Assembly: GCA_024195265.1 (NCBI GenBank)
Contig: JAJLRJ010000005.1
Coordinates: 38,588,707 to 38,652,706 of the forward strand
Length of the DNA: 64,000 bases
From: Dendrophyllia cribrosa
Lineage: Eukaryota; Cnidaria; Anthozoa; Scleractinia; Dendrophylliidae
Reading direction: 5' to 3'
Positions 39,305 through 49,830 of the stretch are shown one piece after another. Every line of letters begins with the position of its first letter. The stretch's first letter is position 1. A program made the position numbers and the translations under genes. The notes under the pieces are model-generated. The model was not told where the DNA came from and ran no database searches. It saw only the letters and a list, made by a program, of their open reading frames with translations.

Positions 39305-39724
39305 AGAGTATTGGATCCGCTGACCTTTGCCACATATATACCCATATGGATACAAAGAAGAAGATGAATCAGAACATTAACAATTTGTTGGATTTGTAAA
39401 AAGAATCTGAGACGAGTGGTCACTAGGACCCTCACACACACCCGCGTGTAAATCAGGTTTTATTTTTTTTATAAAATAAATTTTGTGAATTTTTAATCCT
39501 ATGTGTGACGTTATTGACCTCGTTCAAATGCGCGCGTGATATTGCGCAATGACACTTGCCCGGGCATGGCTCTTTTTCGACCACAGATACGTTTCTATTT
39601 TACAGCTCGTAAGCGGCCATCTTGAATTCATTATCCACCCCTCAATGCGCTTTGGCGCCTTCTTGAATCTATTAACCAGAAGGGGCCACGCCCGTATAAA
39701 CCACTGCATATTACTACTGAAAGC

Positions 39725-40450
39725 CGATGATAAACTTAACTAAGGTGAAAAGTCGGAAACACATGAATAAGATTGACGACCGGGCTATTTTTCAGTTTTA
39801 GCAATTCTCAAAAACAGTAATACGCGACCGTCTGCACAGTACATTTAGACCGTACAAAGGTTCACAAAAAACAAAAACAAACTTTCCGAATAAAATACAC
39901 CTTTTGCGTATCAAAAATTGCCCGAGAAACTGATTTGGAAGTCAAAATTGCAATACACAAACATATTCTTTCGAAAAATTTTATTCAAATCTCCATAAGT
40001 TTACGTTTAAAAGCAAAACGCGAACCATTTTATATTTATAGCGCATCGAGGCTGAGCTGTCTTCGATGAAAGAAATCAAAACGACTGAATTTGAGCACGT
40101 TTTATAAACAATTCTCCAAAACTAACGAGAACACAAAGAAAAAGTCAATCACAGATTGATGTCAACATAAATTCCCATCGAAAAATGTATTTTGTTTTAG
40201 CTTGTTTTACCTTTAAGTCTCTCGACTGCTTGCAAATTCTTGGAATCTCCGCTTCTTCAGTTCTAAAACCCGAAGTGAGAAGCATCTCCCCGCGTTGCTC
40301 CCGCAGTGATAAAAACGTATGAAGTTCCTCGAAGCAAGATTTTATCCCTGAAAGCTCTTCTTTTTCCACTATAGCGGCTTCTGAGTATCCCTTAATTAGT
40401 ATCCCTGTCTTGAAGAGGAAACCACGAAAAAATGCAGGGAAATAACGACT
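39725..40450. other. No recognisable feature
   Basis: AT-rich. Minus-strand frames around 40145-40370 have no known motif. Confidence 0.45.
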
Positions 40451-40784
40451 TTAAGGTGGCTCCCAACAGTTTCCAGCACTTTTCAAGACTTTGAATTTGA
40501 TGGGTCATTATAACCACTCTTTATCAGTTGATGCTACAATCATGATATCAAACGAATGCCCAATGATTGATGAACACGTTGTTATCATTTTTGTGACACA
40601 ATATTGTACTATAGCAACAGTATAACGTACTGAAAACACCCTTAATTTTAGCTTTAAGTGTTAATAACTCAAAAATGACTCGGTGAACCCCATTTTTTAT
40701 TGTCGAATTTTGATCAGTATGATAAGATGCAACTTTTGGCAAAGTTTAAACAAATTCTGTAGGTGGGGTTCAGAGCCACCTTAA
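40451..40784. mobile_element. TTAA-flanked MITE, GGTGGCTCYCAAC family
   Basis: TTAA at 40451 and 40781. The ends are GGTGGCTCCCAACAG and the inverse of GGTGGCTCTGAACCCCACC. After a 12-bp gap a second TTAAGGTGGCTTTGAACCCC begins (40797-about 40860) in the opposite orientation, repeating the right end: two copies stand tail to tail. A single end of a related element (TTAAGGTGGTTCTGCATTGG) is at 62625. Confidence 0.8.
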
Positions 40785-41044
40785 ATTTTCGAAAAGTTAA
40801 GGTGGCTTTGAACCCCACCTACAGAATTTTTTTTAAACTTTGCCAAAAGTTGCACCTTATCCTTATTCTATCATTATTCCCACGTATTACCGTATTTCGA
40901 GATCATATTGGACCATTTTCATTTAAGTTATCTTGCAATTGCAAAATGACAACTTTAAGTATTACTTTCATGGAAAAGAAACTCGAAAACTCGAGCCTCC
41001 TAGAAGTTGTTATAGATTTTCAAAACCAGTTTTACAAAAATCAA

Positions 41045-41205
41045 GAGTGCGAAAATCGAACGTTCGATTGAGTTCGATTGTATCTTCTTTTGTGTGTGAG
41101 TTCGATTTCTCAGTATCGATTGCCGAACTCAATCGAACTCAATCGAACTCAATACACGGATTGAGTTTGATTGAGTTCGATTGAAATTCAGTTCGATTGC
41201 AACAA
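41045..41205. repeat. ATCGAAC-rich repeat, partial
   Basis: GAAAATCGAACGTTCGATTG followed by runs of CTCAATCGAACTCAATCGAA. Related to 28389-29211. Confidence 0.65.
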
Positions 41206-41715
41206 CAACAAAATTTAGCTTTATTTGCATGACTGTAGATTTTACAATATTGCAAAAGCTTACAACTAACTAACAAAAGGAAAGAAAACAAAAGTGAATA
41301 ATTAAATTACATTGGTGACTATTCTCACTGCTAAAATTCCCGCGATGCTGGCCCGCGCGGAATTTTCTCCGACTCCAGACGCCTTCTGTGAATAGAACTA
41401 ATTACCCGGTAGCCCCCCAGGGATCTCGCTTGCCTATTTAAGTAATTTATTCTGTTCTTTCTGCCTCTTTCGCCAAGTTACGTGGTCTGTTTCGCAGTGT
41501 AGGATATTTTACTCTCCCGCCTCCCCTTCGGCGACGTTTGCTTCCCTTTCTCGCTGTCTTGCTTCCCTCTGCCTAAGCTAAATTTTGGGCTCCCATATCT
41601 TAATTTCGCGTGGGCAGTTAGTGGCTGTTTTGGCAGTGAGAATGGTTTACCATCCAGTCTCGATTACTGCTTTTTGAAAACACAAACACAGCAAGGGCGT
41701 CGATCAAGCTACAGT
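41206..41715. other. No recognisable feature
   Basis: Includes a C/T-rich stretch at 41455-41580 that could be a promoter-like or repeat region; nothing decisive. Confidence 0.4.
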
Positions 41716-42314
41716 CAGGGGCACCCAACGAACAACCTTTGGCAAAATGTATTATTTTACTCAAATAAATTAAAATATATGATATAAAAGCATTTCCAGG
41801 TGTCTTTCTACGTTGCTGGGAAAAATATATCTGTTCCTTTTTCCCAGCATAACACATAGAGAAATTCCCAGCCAGCTGGATAAAAAATGTCTGTTTCCCA
41901 GCCAGCAATTAAAAAAATGAATAAATGAAAAACAAACAATAATAATAAGTTACCAAAAGGGGCTTGGGAACTAATGAAACATTAATGGCAAACTATTTGA
42001 AGCTTTTTGTTTAATGTTTTGTACATTTACTGCCGTCTCGAACTTAACCTGTTCGGGTATCTCTAAGTACTGCTTAAATTTGTTATTACGAAGCTGAACC
42101 CTTTTAAGCCCCAAAGTGTCCTCCGATTTTCTTTGATCCAGTCTCTTTTCGATCTGCTCAAGTTAGCCAGTACAGTTTGTTCTTGCGACTCCTTTCTCAA
42201 GTCAACCAGCGCAAAACTGGCAATTAAAAAAATATGTACAGAATGTTTTGCCAGCCAGCAAGAATTCCGCTGGGGAACAGATAAATTGAGGAACAGATTC
42301 GTTGGGTGCCCCTG
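41716..42314. mobile_element. hAT-like MITE, CAGGGGCACCCAACGAA family
   Basis: It begins CAGGGGCACCCAACGAA and ends TTCGTTGGGTGCCCCTG. TACAGT flanks both sides, compatible with part of an 8-bp duplication. CCCAGCCAGC motifs repeat inside. No transposase ORF. Confidence 0.8.
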
Positions 42315-43424
42315 TACAGTACTTGTCAATTTACAAGTATTATTACTACATTAAATTTACGAGAACGGAAAGGACTTTGCTTCTGTAAACCTTAAAGACA
42401 AAGAAACACTGGACTCTTTCCGATAAGTGAAAGGACCGATAACTACTTAAATATTCTTTACAAAAACTCAAGCTATTGAAAACGCACGTGGCGGAGGATA
42501 GGCAGCTGTTCGAATGAACACGTTTCAGTGTGAATAAGCCAGAGATCTATTGTTTACTAGACTATGCTTTGGCTTATTTAATATTTTACGAACTTTACTT
42601 TCGACTGTTTTAAGAACATTGGAAAAGTCCCTCGTAACAGTATTCCTCACCTTAATGTTCGACTTCATCGTCGAATGAAATATATAAAGCTAACGGTGGA
42701 ACCCGCGTACCCGGGCGCTGGAAAGTCTGTCGTGACACACAAGCTTCTTGCTACTGTTTGAAAGTTTCTTGAAAACTGGTTAATTAAAAATTGAGTTATA
42801 ATTATTTAATAGTATGATTTCTCATAACGAAAAATTTGATGTTAATTTGAACGAGACTATGCAAATTGCCAAAATTGACATTTACCACTAATCCATGCAA
42901 TCGTGAACTTTATCCTGTTTTTAAAGCTGAATGGTACTAAAATAGTGACCAACTTTCAGTTCCGCATACAATATTATATTTTGTCATCATAATGTTGGGA
43001 AAAGAAAATCCAACATGGTGAACAAATAAAATTAATTAAAGTCACGGGCAATCGAGTTTTCAATGGCGTATTTGACAGTTGGATCATTATCATGATATCC
43101 TCATATTCATTAGCATCAGAGTTTTCGTTATGTGAAATCATACCAATGAATTGTTCAAACTTTTAAATAAATACATGAACACTTAAAATAATTCGAGTGA
43201 ACTTAACATTTATTTAATTTACTTTATTTTAGTAATTCAAGCATCCTCGAAACTGAAACTTTATTCCATTCCGTTCCGATAATTCATTGGGGATCAATAT
43301 TTAGGGGTCAGTGTGAAAATATTTGGGGATCATTTAGGGTCGGAGATCATTTCTCGTCGTGTTTTGTTCTATTCGGGCATCATTGCGGTCGGGGATCATT
43401 TCGCGTCGTGCACAAGGTTTAATA
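42315..43424. other. No gene recognised
   Basis: AT-rich. GGGGATCATTT-type motifs repeat at 43290-43400 (four loose copies). No coding signal. Confidence 0.45.
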
Positions 43425-43471
43425 GCCCCAGCATTATGTCGCCGGTGCCCATTTATTCACCTGAGTGGAGA
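43425..43471 (-). repeat. tRNA-derived SINE, distal part (split by the P-like element)
   Basis: TGTCGCCGGTGCCCATTTAT, TCACCTGAGTGGAGA is the 3' part of a minus-strand SINE whose tRNA-like head is at 47369-47503. GTGGAGA is repeated at 47369 as the target duplication of the insertion. Confidence 0.6.
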
Positions 43472-43592
43472 CATAGTTAGTAGAGGGGACTGGTTAGGAA
43501 ACCCGGCGAACTTCAAAGGCGCCAAACAATAGGGGCTCTCTAATGTTGAACAAGCCCATCACGTGACTCTGACCGTGCACAGTCAAAACAAG

Positions 43593-43715
43593 ATGGCGGA
43601 CAGTATGGACGATCTGTCCGATCTCTTCGTATTCGGAGATGATTTTGAAGCGATTCTTGATGTTTTGGAAAGCGATGAAGCCATGGAAGAGGACTTTGTT
43701 GAAGCAGTTAGCTCA
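43593..43715 (+). CDS. Zinc-finger gene of the P-like element, exon 1
   Basis: ATG at 43593 opens a 41-codon acidic exon ([18 protein letters not shown], ...[10 protein letters not shown]) ending at the donor TCA|GTAAGT in phase 0. The acceptor is at 44040. The acidic N-terminus looks like an activation or interaction region. It starts 120 bp inside the left terminal repeat. Confidence 0.72.
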
Positions 43716-44040
43716 GTAAGTTGCAAATATGTCTGAAAATGTTTGAATCGAGCGAAGTTGCTTCGTAAACAACGAAGTACACGCTAGAACTCGAGAAAAC
43801 CAGAGTTGAATCTTTGTTAGACATTCTTATTTGATCTTTTACCTGATGGACTATAAACAAGTTACAAGTTTTAACTTTTATAATGAAGAGAAGACAAGCC
43901 AAATGGAAAACTCGATCTCTCGAGATCTACAAAGTTGAAGAATTGTGTTACACAAATCTCTATCGGTTGCCCTTGGATATAAGAACCCTTTGCTCTGGTT
44001 ATGTTCAACTATGATTTCTTATGATTATATTTCTTTTCAG

Positions 44041-45075
44041 GCTCAATCGCAATTGATTATATGTAGTGAGTGTGGCAAAAAATACAAGACGAGAGGCGGA
44101 TTCGAGCGCCACAAAGCAGTAAAACACAGTCAGAAACAAAATACTCAAGCAAACAAGGCCTATTTCACTCCAAACATCCTTCACCAGATTGTTACGAGTA
44201 CCCTGGTAAATTTACAAGGAAACAAGGTTTTTTCAGCAAGCCTAAGAAAGGAGTTCACGAACTATGGATTTGAGATACCCCAAGAAGATGCGCCGGAATT
44301 TTGTGAACTTAAGACAATTTATGAGGCATTTAGGAAGAACAAAAATGTTGAGAAGTTGTATGGAGCATATTATGCTAAAGTCCCTCTGAATGCGACAAGA
44401 TTCTTCAAAGGACTATCACGAAATGCTTCCACATTATTATCAACTAAAGTTGCTGATGGTATGATTGCACACTGCAAAAGAGAGGCATCAACTGAGAGCG
44501 GCAAATGCAATTTAGCTGCAACATTATCTGAGAAGGAGAAGGCTGGCCTCCAGTATGTTGGTGGATATGTTCTGCACAAGCTGCACAAAAAGCACAGCTT
44601 TTCAAGTTCAGCAGAAAGCCTGCTGGCTATGTCGATCTTAAAAGCTGGGAAACAGGAAACAAACACAGAGTCTCAAAAACTCGTATCAATACTAAACCGT
44701 GGAGGGTTGTGGTCTATCACAGGTCCAGCACAGAAGATTTTTATAAAGACTGAACATTATTTCAGGCAGTCCACCTCGAAATCTGGTTTGCAAAAAATTG
44801 ACATTGTTGACATTGCACAGAAATCAATGAAGGATTGTGATGTTATATCAAATTTTAACTTGTTATTATCAGATGCTGAGTTTAACATGGACAGTCATGT
44901 TTGCAAAGATGTTTTGCATAGTATTGTGAGCTTATATGTCAGGGTACGCTCATTTTCATTTGCAAGGGACAAAATTCAGTGCCACAAAATCCAAGCAAAG
45001 CAGGGAAAATCCAAAGCCCTTCGAAAAGAAATCAGTAGAAGTTGCGATGAAAAGGAGCAACAAAGGCTTCAATGA
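44041..45075 (+). CDS. Zinc-finger gene of the P-like element, exon 2
   Basis: It follows TATATTTCTTTTCAG and stays in frame, giving a 385-aa product with exon 1. It starts AQSQLIICSECGKKYKTRGG, FERHKAVKH: one C2H2 finger (C-x2-C...H-x4-H). The rest is a helical region unknown to me, with GLQYVGGYVLHKLHKKHS (a GYV-x-HKL motif also met in other transposon proteins), SILNRGGLW and a Lys-rich C-terminus. AATAAA at 45344. The ORF is intact while the neighbouring transposase is deleted. It may be an accessory or regulatory protein of the transposon family. Confidence 0.7.
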   Translation, partial: AQSQLIICSECGKKYKTRGGFERHKAVKHSQKQNTQANKAYFTPNILHQIVTSTLVNLQGNKVFSASLRKEFTNYGFEIPQEDAPEFCELKTIYEAFRKNKNVEKLYGAYYAKVPLNATRFFKGLSRNASTLLSTKVADGMIAHCKREASTESGKCNLAATLSEKEKAGLQYVGGYVLHKLHKKHSFSSSAESLLAMSILKAGKQETNTESQKLVSILNRGGLWSITGPAQKIFIKTEHYFRQSTSKSGLQKIDIVDIAQKSMKDCDVISNFNLLLSDAEFNMDSHVCKDVLHSIVSLYVRVRSFSFARDKIQCHKIQAKQGKSKALRKEISRSCDEKEQQRLQ

Positions 45076-45407
45076 TGTAAACAATCCAGTCTAATTTTTT
45101 AATGAATTTTTATGCTATTTAATCATGTTGTTGTTAATAGTGTAAAACAAATGTGTAGTTCTGAAAAATATCTTTACCCTTCCCTCTTTCATTCCATTGA
45201 AGGGAACTGCCCTACTATGACTCCCTCCCCTTTGGATTTTCTAAAATAGCCATAAACAATTATGAAGCATTACATGTATGCAACTCCTTTTGTCCAGAGG
45301 AAAGTTTGGTCTCTTCTGAAACTACACAATGTTGATGGTTCTCAATAAAATCATGATAAAACTGAATAAATTGAATATACCTTATCTGTCCTCACAAAAG
45401 AGTAAAC

Positions 45408-46150
45408 TGGGTTTTTCTAACATTTGTTTTCGAAACTGATGGTACTAAAAATATATTATGCCCTCTGGGGGCATTAAACTAAACATAGGTCAAACTTGTG
45501 GAAATACCATAAATCATTGGAATTTGCAAGTCCTTTTAATTGAATCGAGCCTGCCATGTTTAATTCAAAACTATAGTGTTATTGTTTTAAAAATCTAAAA
45601 GACTTAAGAATTAAAAATCTAAAGACTTAAATAACCCACTTAGCTTTCATTTTGGTTATACACGAAGTCCTACCACTGCAGCTAGCTCTTTTTCAAAGCT
45701 CAATAATTTATTGACAATCAGGAAAAACTGGAATTTTCTAACAATTATTGTTGGAAACTGATGGTACTAAAATTTATATTATTCTTGGCTTGCACATGTC
45801 ATCATAAAAATTCAAAAATCTCAACTTTAAACAATGTTTTGCTTCCGATTTGGAAAGGTTTGAAATGTGTCACGCAATTCGTCAGGCTGTTTTAGATAAG
45901 CGGTGAATAAACAAAATTGATCAATAATACTCCAGTTTTGAATTAGATGTGACATAACTGAGGCAACAGACTAAACATAGGCCAGTAACCCATTGGAATT
46001 TGCAAGTCCTCTTAATTGAATTGAGTCAAGGCTGCCACTGTATCAGCGTCAACAATAATGCCTTATTCAGAGGTCATGTCTAATTCAAAACTAGAGTATT
46101 GTATTATTGTTACAAAAACCTAAAAGACTTTAATAGAAACCTTCATTTTA
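45408..46150. repeat. Diverged internal duplication within the P-like element
   Basis: 45408-45660 and 45728-46150 share, in order, GAAACTGATGGTACTAAAA, ACTAAACATAGG, ATTGGAATTTGCAAGTCC, TTAATTGAAT and TAATTCAAAACTA. It lies between the convergent genes, probably their 3' regions. Confidence 0.7.
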
Positions 46151-46197
46151 GTTATTCATAAAATGCTGCAGCTTTTTCAAAGCTCAAGTATAGACAA

Positions 46198-46633
46198 CTA
46201 ATTAAGCTTCACTGTTTTCCTGCATGGCAATTTAGCATCGGTGATCTGCTCCCATGCTCTACATTTATCCTTCCTGCCTCTAGTGTTACCACTTTCACAG
46301 GATACTGTTCTCTGGATTCTGATGGTGTTGGCATTATACCCAAAGGTACGGATATCCGGATTGTCACTGCGCCTTCCCAGCTTGCGTTGGTTCCCAAAGT
46401 ATTCCTCCACTGGGTCCTGGCAAAAGCGCTCTGTCAGTACAAACTCTGTCCCTTCCTGAAGGAGGAACTTTGTGGCCTCAATGACAGAATGAACTGTCAT
46501 CCTTATGCCCTCATGTGTCTGCCAGGACAGGAACATTCGACCCCTAGCATTCTGGCTGAAGTTTCCTGGCCGGTTCTCTGTACTCTCCTTCCAAAGTCTC
46601 AGGTACTCGAGGAACTCCATCAAGAACTGGAAT
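46198..46633 (-). CDS. P-element-type transposase, C-terminal exon
   Basis: It begins after an acceptor (TTTGATAACAG at 46634) and reads [70 protein letters not shown] and ends KTVKLN-stop. The ERFCQDPxExYFG and RRxxNP blocks are the C-terminal signature of THAP9/P-element transposases. Only about 145 aa remain; the RNase H-like catalytic core is not present upstream, so this is the tail of a deleted transposase gene. Confidence 0.75.
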
Positions 46634-46911
46634 CTGTTATCAAACAGGAACAATAATTATTTGTCACCACTATGTTACTTTACAGATGAAAGAACATCAA
46701 TTGATAAAGCATTTTTTGCCCCCTTTCTCTTGAAATGTAATGTGTGCACAGAGAACGAAAAAGATACTTCAGATATATATATATATTTCAAAATGTTAGT
46801 AATCAAGCAGTTGTCAAATAGAAGTTAGAAGGCAAAGTGCTCGAACACAGGCTGCGAAACAAATACAACACAAACAGCACTCGCACATCATCAGCTTTTA
46901 CAGTTACTTAC

Positions 46912-47143
46912 ATATCTCTATCTCATCAGGTTTGAAGTGGTTCTCGCAAGTAAACACTCTGTCGTTGTCTATCAGTCTCTGCAACTCGCTATCCTTCTCA
47001 CGGGTCTTTGTAATCTCATTCAGCCACTCTTTCCTCCAAGTTTCGTGCTCTGCATCTTTCGGCGATGGTAGCTTGAATATACCGATACCTTTCCTTCTCC
47101 TGCACGATCCACAGCCCCAAACTGCACAGTTATCGCCAGGCAT
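46912..47143 (-). CDS. THAP DNA-binding domain, first exon of the P-like transposase
   Basis: ATG at 47143. The protein starts [19 protein letters not shown] and continues [46 protein letters not shown]. It has the C-x4-C...C-x2-H zinc ligands of THAP (Cys6, Cys11, then Cys and His in CENHF), with the invariant Trp and F-P residues. The exon ends at the donor ATAT|GTAAGT. It would bind the transposon ends, and starts about 225 bp inside the right terminal repeat. Confidence 0.82.
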
Positions 47144-47368
47144 CCTCTATAACTACTCTTACAAAAACTTACTCGTGAATGTGTTGTCTGGACAACTCGG
47201 AATACGCTTCAAAACACGGAAAATCGACTTCGAACATGCCACTCACTCGGGCGCCATCTTGGAAATGTTTGTGCACGGTCAATGTCACGTGACTTGTAAA
47301 ATCGTAAACAAAGACATGACTCTTTGAAGTTCGCCGGGTTTCCTAACCAGTCCCCTCTACTAACTATG

Positions 47369-47503
47369 GTGGAGAGAGACAACGTGGAGCAAAGTTTCTT
47401 GTCTAAGGAGACAACACGGCGGCAGAGACAAGGCCACAGCCGAGGGTGTGAGCGTTAAAAGTCCGACGCGCTAACCATTAGACCACCGCGCGTCCACCGA
47501 TTC
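47369..47503 (-). repeat. tRNA-derived SINE, head with tRNA-like A-box region
   Basis: On the minus strand GCGCGGTGGTCTAATGGTTA, GCGCGTCGGACTTTTAACGC resembles a tRNA 5' half (acceptor, D arm and anticodon arm). The T arm/B box is degenerate. It continues into AAGAAACTTTGCTCCACG and, across the P-like element, into 43425-43471. This is a pol III-derived SINE, not a functional tRNA. Confidence 0.6.
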
Positions 47504-48066
47504 TACAAGCGATGTCAGCTTTACTACCACACTGATTTGGCGGTGTTACATCGATCGGTTTATTTAGTCACTCCAACTCGCAATTTGTTCGTATTTTTAA
47601 AAGAGCTACCCAGTCGAACTCCCGGTCACTAAGGCGAATTTTTCAAAATGGTTGGTTCTTTGTTTTAAAAAGAAACGATTTTAAAAATGAAGTCAAATGC
47701 ACGGAAGATCATCTGTTGATTCAACACAGCAGCACTTCGTTTATACACACGCAAATTTCGCGTAACTTTTATCAAATTTCAAAATTCGACACGCGTGTGT
47801 CACGAGGCAGCGAAATCTAGGGGGTCTTTAAGGCAGAGACCTTGCTGATTGGTCGAATCGAAACCAGAACTGTCAAAACGGACCAATCAGCACTGACCAG
47901 TCACAACATCGATTCAGTCGCAAAGCCAGCGCCCTGAAAATACTTTAACAGAAGCTAACAGAGACGCCTCAACAGTCAATCACTTCATCTGCACTTGATC
48001 TACTTCTGACGAAGATATCTGTACGTTTTTGTTACAATTGTGATACTAAAGGTCTTTTTGCACAAG
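47504..48066 (+). promoter_or_regulatory. Upstream region of the Ly6-like gene, paired CCAAT motifs
   Basis: GATTGGT at 47856-47862 and ACCAATCAG at 47881-47889 give two facing CCAAT boxes about 200 bp before the ATG. The segment CTGATTGGTCGAATYGAAAC, CAGAACTGTCAAA is shared with 60159. No clear TATA box was identified. The transcript start is unknown; CAATCACTTCATCTGCAC near 47980 is a plausible leader. Confidence 0.35.
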
Positions 48067-48115
48067 ATGAATTTCTTCGTGTCCGCTGTTGTGGTACTGA
48101 TTGCAATTCAGGGAG
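48067..48115 (+). CDS. Ly6/uPAR-type protein, exon 1 (signal peptide)
   Basis: ATG at 48067 encodes MNFFVSAVVVLIAIQG plus the first base of the next codon, a typical secretory signal. The exon ends GGAG|GTGAGT (48115/48116), phase 1. The acceptor at 57986 restores the frame as Gly-Ala-Tyr-Ala, with cleavage plausible at IQG-A or AYA-I. Splitting the signal peptide from the LU domain by an intron is normal for this family. No other downstream ORF within 9.8 kb offers a compatible acceptor that I recognise. Confidence 0.72.
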
Positions 48116-48483
48116 GTGAGTAGACATGTGTTTGTAACGTGTGTGCCTCCTTATCTTCACGGTTGGAATGTTCCATTCGTGTAATGAAGGAAACTAGTAT
48201 GTGAAAGCTAATGCCGTTTGAGTTTTTTGGCTTTATAGCTGCATATTTCAGTGGCAAAAAACTTTGGGGAAAGGATCTTATCCCCCGAATTTATACTAGC
48301 TTTTTTCAGCAGGAAGAATGCCTTGTTGTCCCTGCCACTCGCGATCGAGAAAGCAAAGTTGCGCTGTTCGAAAATCCCGAAGCGTTTGTGTCGTGGGCTC
48401 TTGCCATACCACTTGTTATCCGTGTCCGATTTATCTTTCTCGTTCTCTCAAATAACAACGGTCAGACAATGTATATTTAAGTC

Positions 48484-48600
48484 TGGTTTTCACTAGCGAG
48501 CGACGAAGTCGCGAGTCTCGGCCCGACCACCCAAAAGCCCCGCTTATGTCCAGTGAAAACGGGCCCGCATAAGCATAAGCGCAAACAAAAGGTTATCAAT
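48484..48600. repeat. GTTTTCACTAGCG/CCAGTGAAAAC repeat
   Basis: GGTTTTCACTAGCGAGCGAC and CCAGTGAAAACGGGCCCGC bracket the segment. AGCGACGAAGTCGCGAGT...CCGACCACCC is the inverse of 61213-61247. Confidence 0.5.
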
Positions 48601-49059
48601 AAAGCAACTCGACCTAAGCAAACAAGTCTGCATGTTCCACCGAACACCGAGTCATTATTAGCATAAAGGAACATAAATAATTTGCCACAAGATTGCAAAG
48701 TCATGACACTGATCCTCAAAACGTACAATTTTATCTGGTTATCTGGGCTGTTTCTCTCAACTCTACACTGCTTATATCAAATGGAAATATCTAATGGAAA
48801 CTGAAATACCCCCGCCGAGCCCGAGCGCTTGCCCGCAGGCTATGGAAATATCAAATATGAAAAATTCAATTGAATATACAAATAAAACGAACGCAATTCC
48901 ACAAAATGGAAACATTAAATAAATATCAGCAAATAAAAATTCAAATAATTAAGTGGTTAATGAATTTATCCATCGAACTTTTTTAAATTCTTTTTTTTTT
49001 TAATTCTTAAATATTTCTTGTTTTCAAAAAAATTGAACCCACCCCAAATATGTCATACT
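48601..49059. other. Ly6 intron; no recognisable feature
   Basis: AT-rich intronic sequence. Confidence 0.5.
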
Positions 49060-49151
49060 AGCCTGCATGACAGGCGCTTTATGAGCCAAGCGAAGCGAGC
49101 GAAGCATTTCGCGCGCTGCGCTTGGCTCATAAAGCGCCTATGCAGGCTAAT
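49060..49151. repeat. Foldback repeat AGCCTGCATxAGGCGCTTTATG
   Basis: AGCCTGCATGACAGGCGCTT, TATGAGCCAAGCG is followed by CGCTTGGCTCATAAAGCGCC, TATGCAGGCT, a palindrome of about 90 bp with a short CG-rich loop. Confidence 0.85.
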
Positions 49152-49624
49152 GTCATACAGGTACATCATACTGGCCCAATACTCGCAAACAATAACTTGG
49201 ATATGGCGGTGTTTACTGTTTACACACATCGACGTTTTACTTAGGCGTGGGCGGACAAGTATAAAAATGCAGTTTCGTAGTGCACAAATTGGCAAAATTG
49301 CTTTGCTTGTTTGTTAGTCGAGGCTGGCTGTGTGCTTCTCGTTCTTTTTAAGTGGTTTGTAGCCTGCGCGAAGTGTTAGTGATGTCATATAGCAACTTCA
49401 AGCTCATGGATGAATTGGATTTATTTACAACATAAGAAAAAGTTTAATGACGAAACGAAACATATCAAGTAAAAGGAACTTACGTTATTGCCGGATTTGG
49501 CCAGAATTCTATAAGATAACGATTTCCTTTTCTTTCGTTTCGAGCAACAGATAAATAAAAGCAATAAAGTTAAAGTTAAAGTTGCCCTTGCATGCACGAG
49601 TGATTGCGAAAGACTGTATACATA
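49152..49624. other. Ly6 intron; no recognisable feature
   Basis: Nothing supportable. Confidence 0.5.
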
Positions 49625-49830
49625 CCCGGCGTATCACATCGAACGAAATCGAACAAACTTCCCTTCGAACTCAATCGAACGAAAGAGTTCGATGTAGTTC
49701 GGCCATCGAACGAAATCGAACACAAAATGAAAGTTTTTGTGAGTTCGATGACCGAACCAAATCGAACGAAATCGAACGGTCATGGTTCGATTTAGTTCGA
49801 TTGAGTTCGGAAATCGAACTTTGAGCTAAA
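49625..49830. repeat. ATCGAAC-rich repeat, compact copy
   Basis: It starts CCCGGCGTATCACATCGAAC and ends TCGAACTTTGAGCTAAAAT, colinear with 28391-28613 at high identity. Confidence 0.8.

Larger units (their letters stand above)
37863..39718. mobile_element. Miniature Polinton/Maverick (internally deleted)
   Basis: The ends begin AGTAGTAATATGCAGTGGTT and close with its inverse, so termini are AG...CT. GAAAGC lies directly outside both (37857-37862 and 39719-39724), a 6-bp target duplication. Terminal inverted repeats are about 199 bp (left, with an internal duplication of about 64 bp) and 129 bp (right, 39590-39718). AG ends and 6-bp duplications are hallmarks of Polintons. Inside are a decamer satellite and the C-terminal part of a family-B DNA polymerase. 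Integrase, ATPase, protease and capsid genes are absent, so it cannot move alone. Confidence 0.85.
43472..47368. mobile_element. P-element-like (THAP) transposon carrying an extra zinc-finger gene
   Basis: Terminal inverted repeats of about 45 bp: CATAGTTAGTAGAGGGGACT, GGTTAGGAAACCCGGCGAAC, TTCAAAG. The target duplication is GTGGAGA (43465-43471 and 47369-47375), 7 clear bases where P elements give 8. The minus strand has a THAP exon and a transposase C-terminal exon. The plus strand has a two-exon C2H2 gene running toward them. The transposase catalytic core is missing between the two minus exons (278 bp apart), so this copy is non-autonomous. Confidence 0.85.

Noticed and set aside
47450..47503. 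Functional tRNA gene on the minus strand
   Set aside because: Only the 5' half and anticodon arm resemble a tRNA. The T arm is not formed and the sequence continues into a SINE body.
48211..48480. 89-codon ORF in the Ly6 intron as an alternative exon
   Set aside because: No splice-site support in phase with exon 1 and no recognisable domain.
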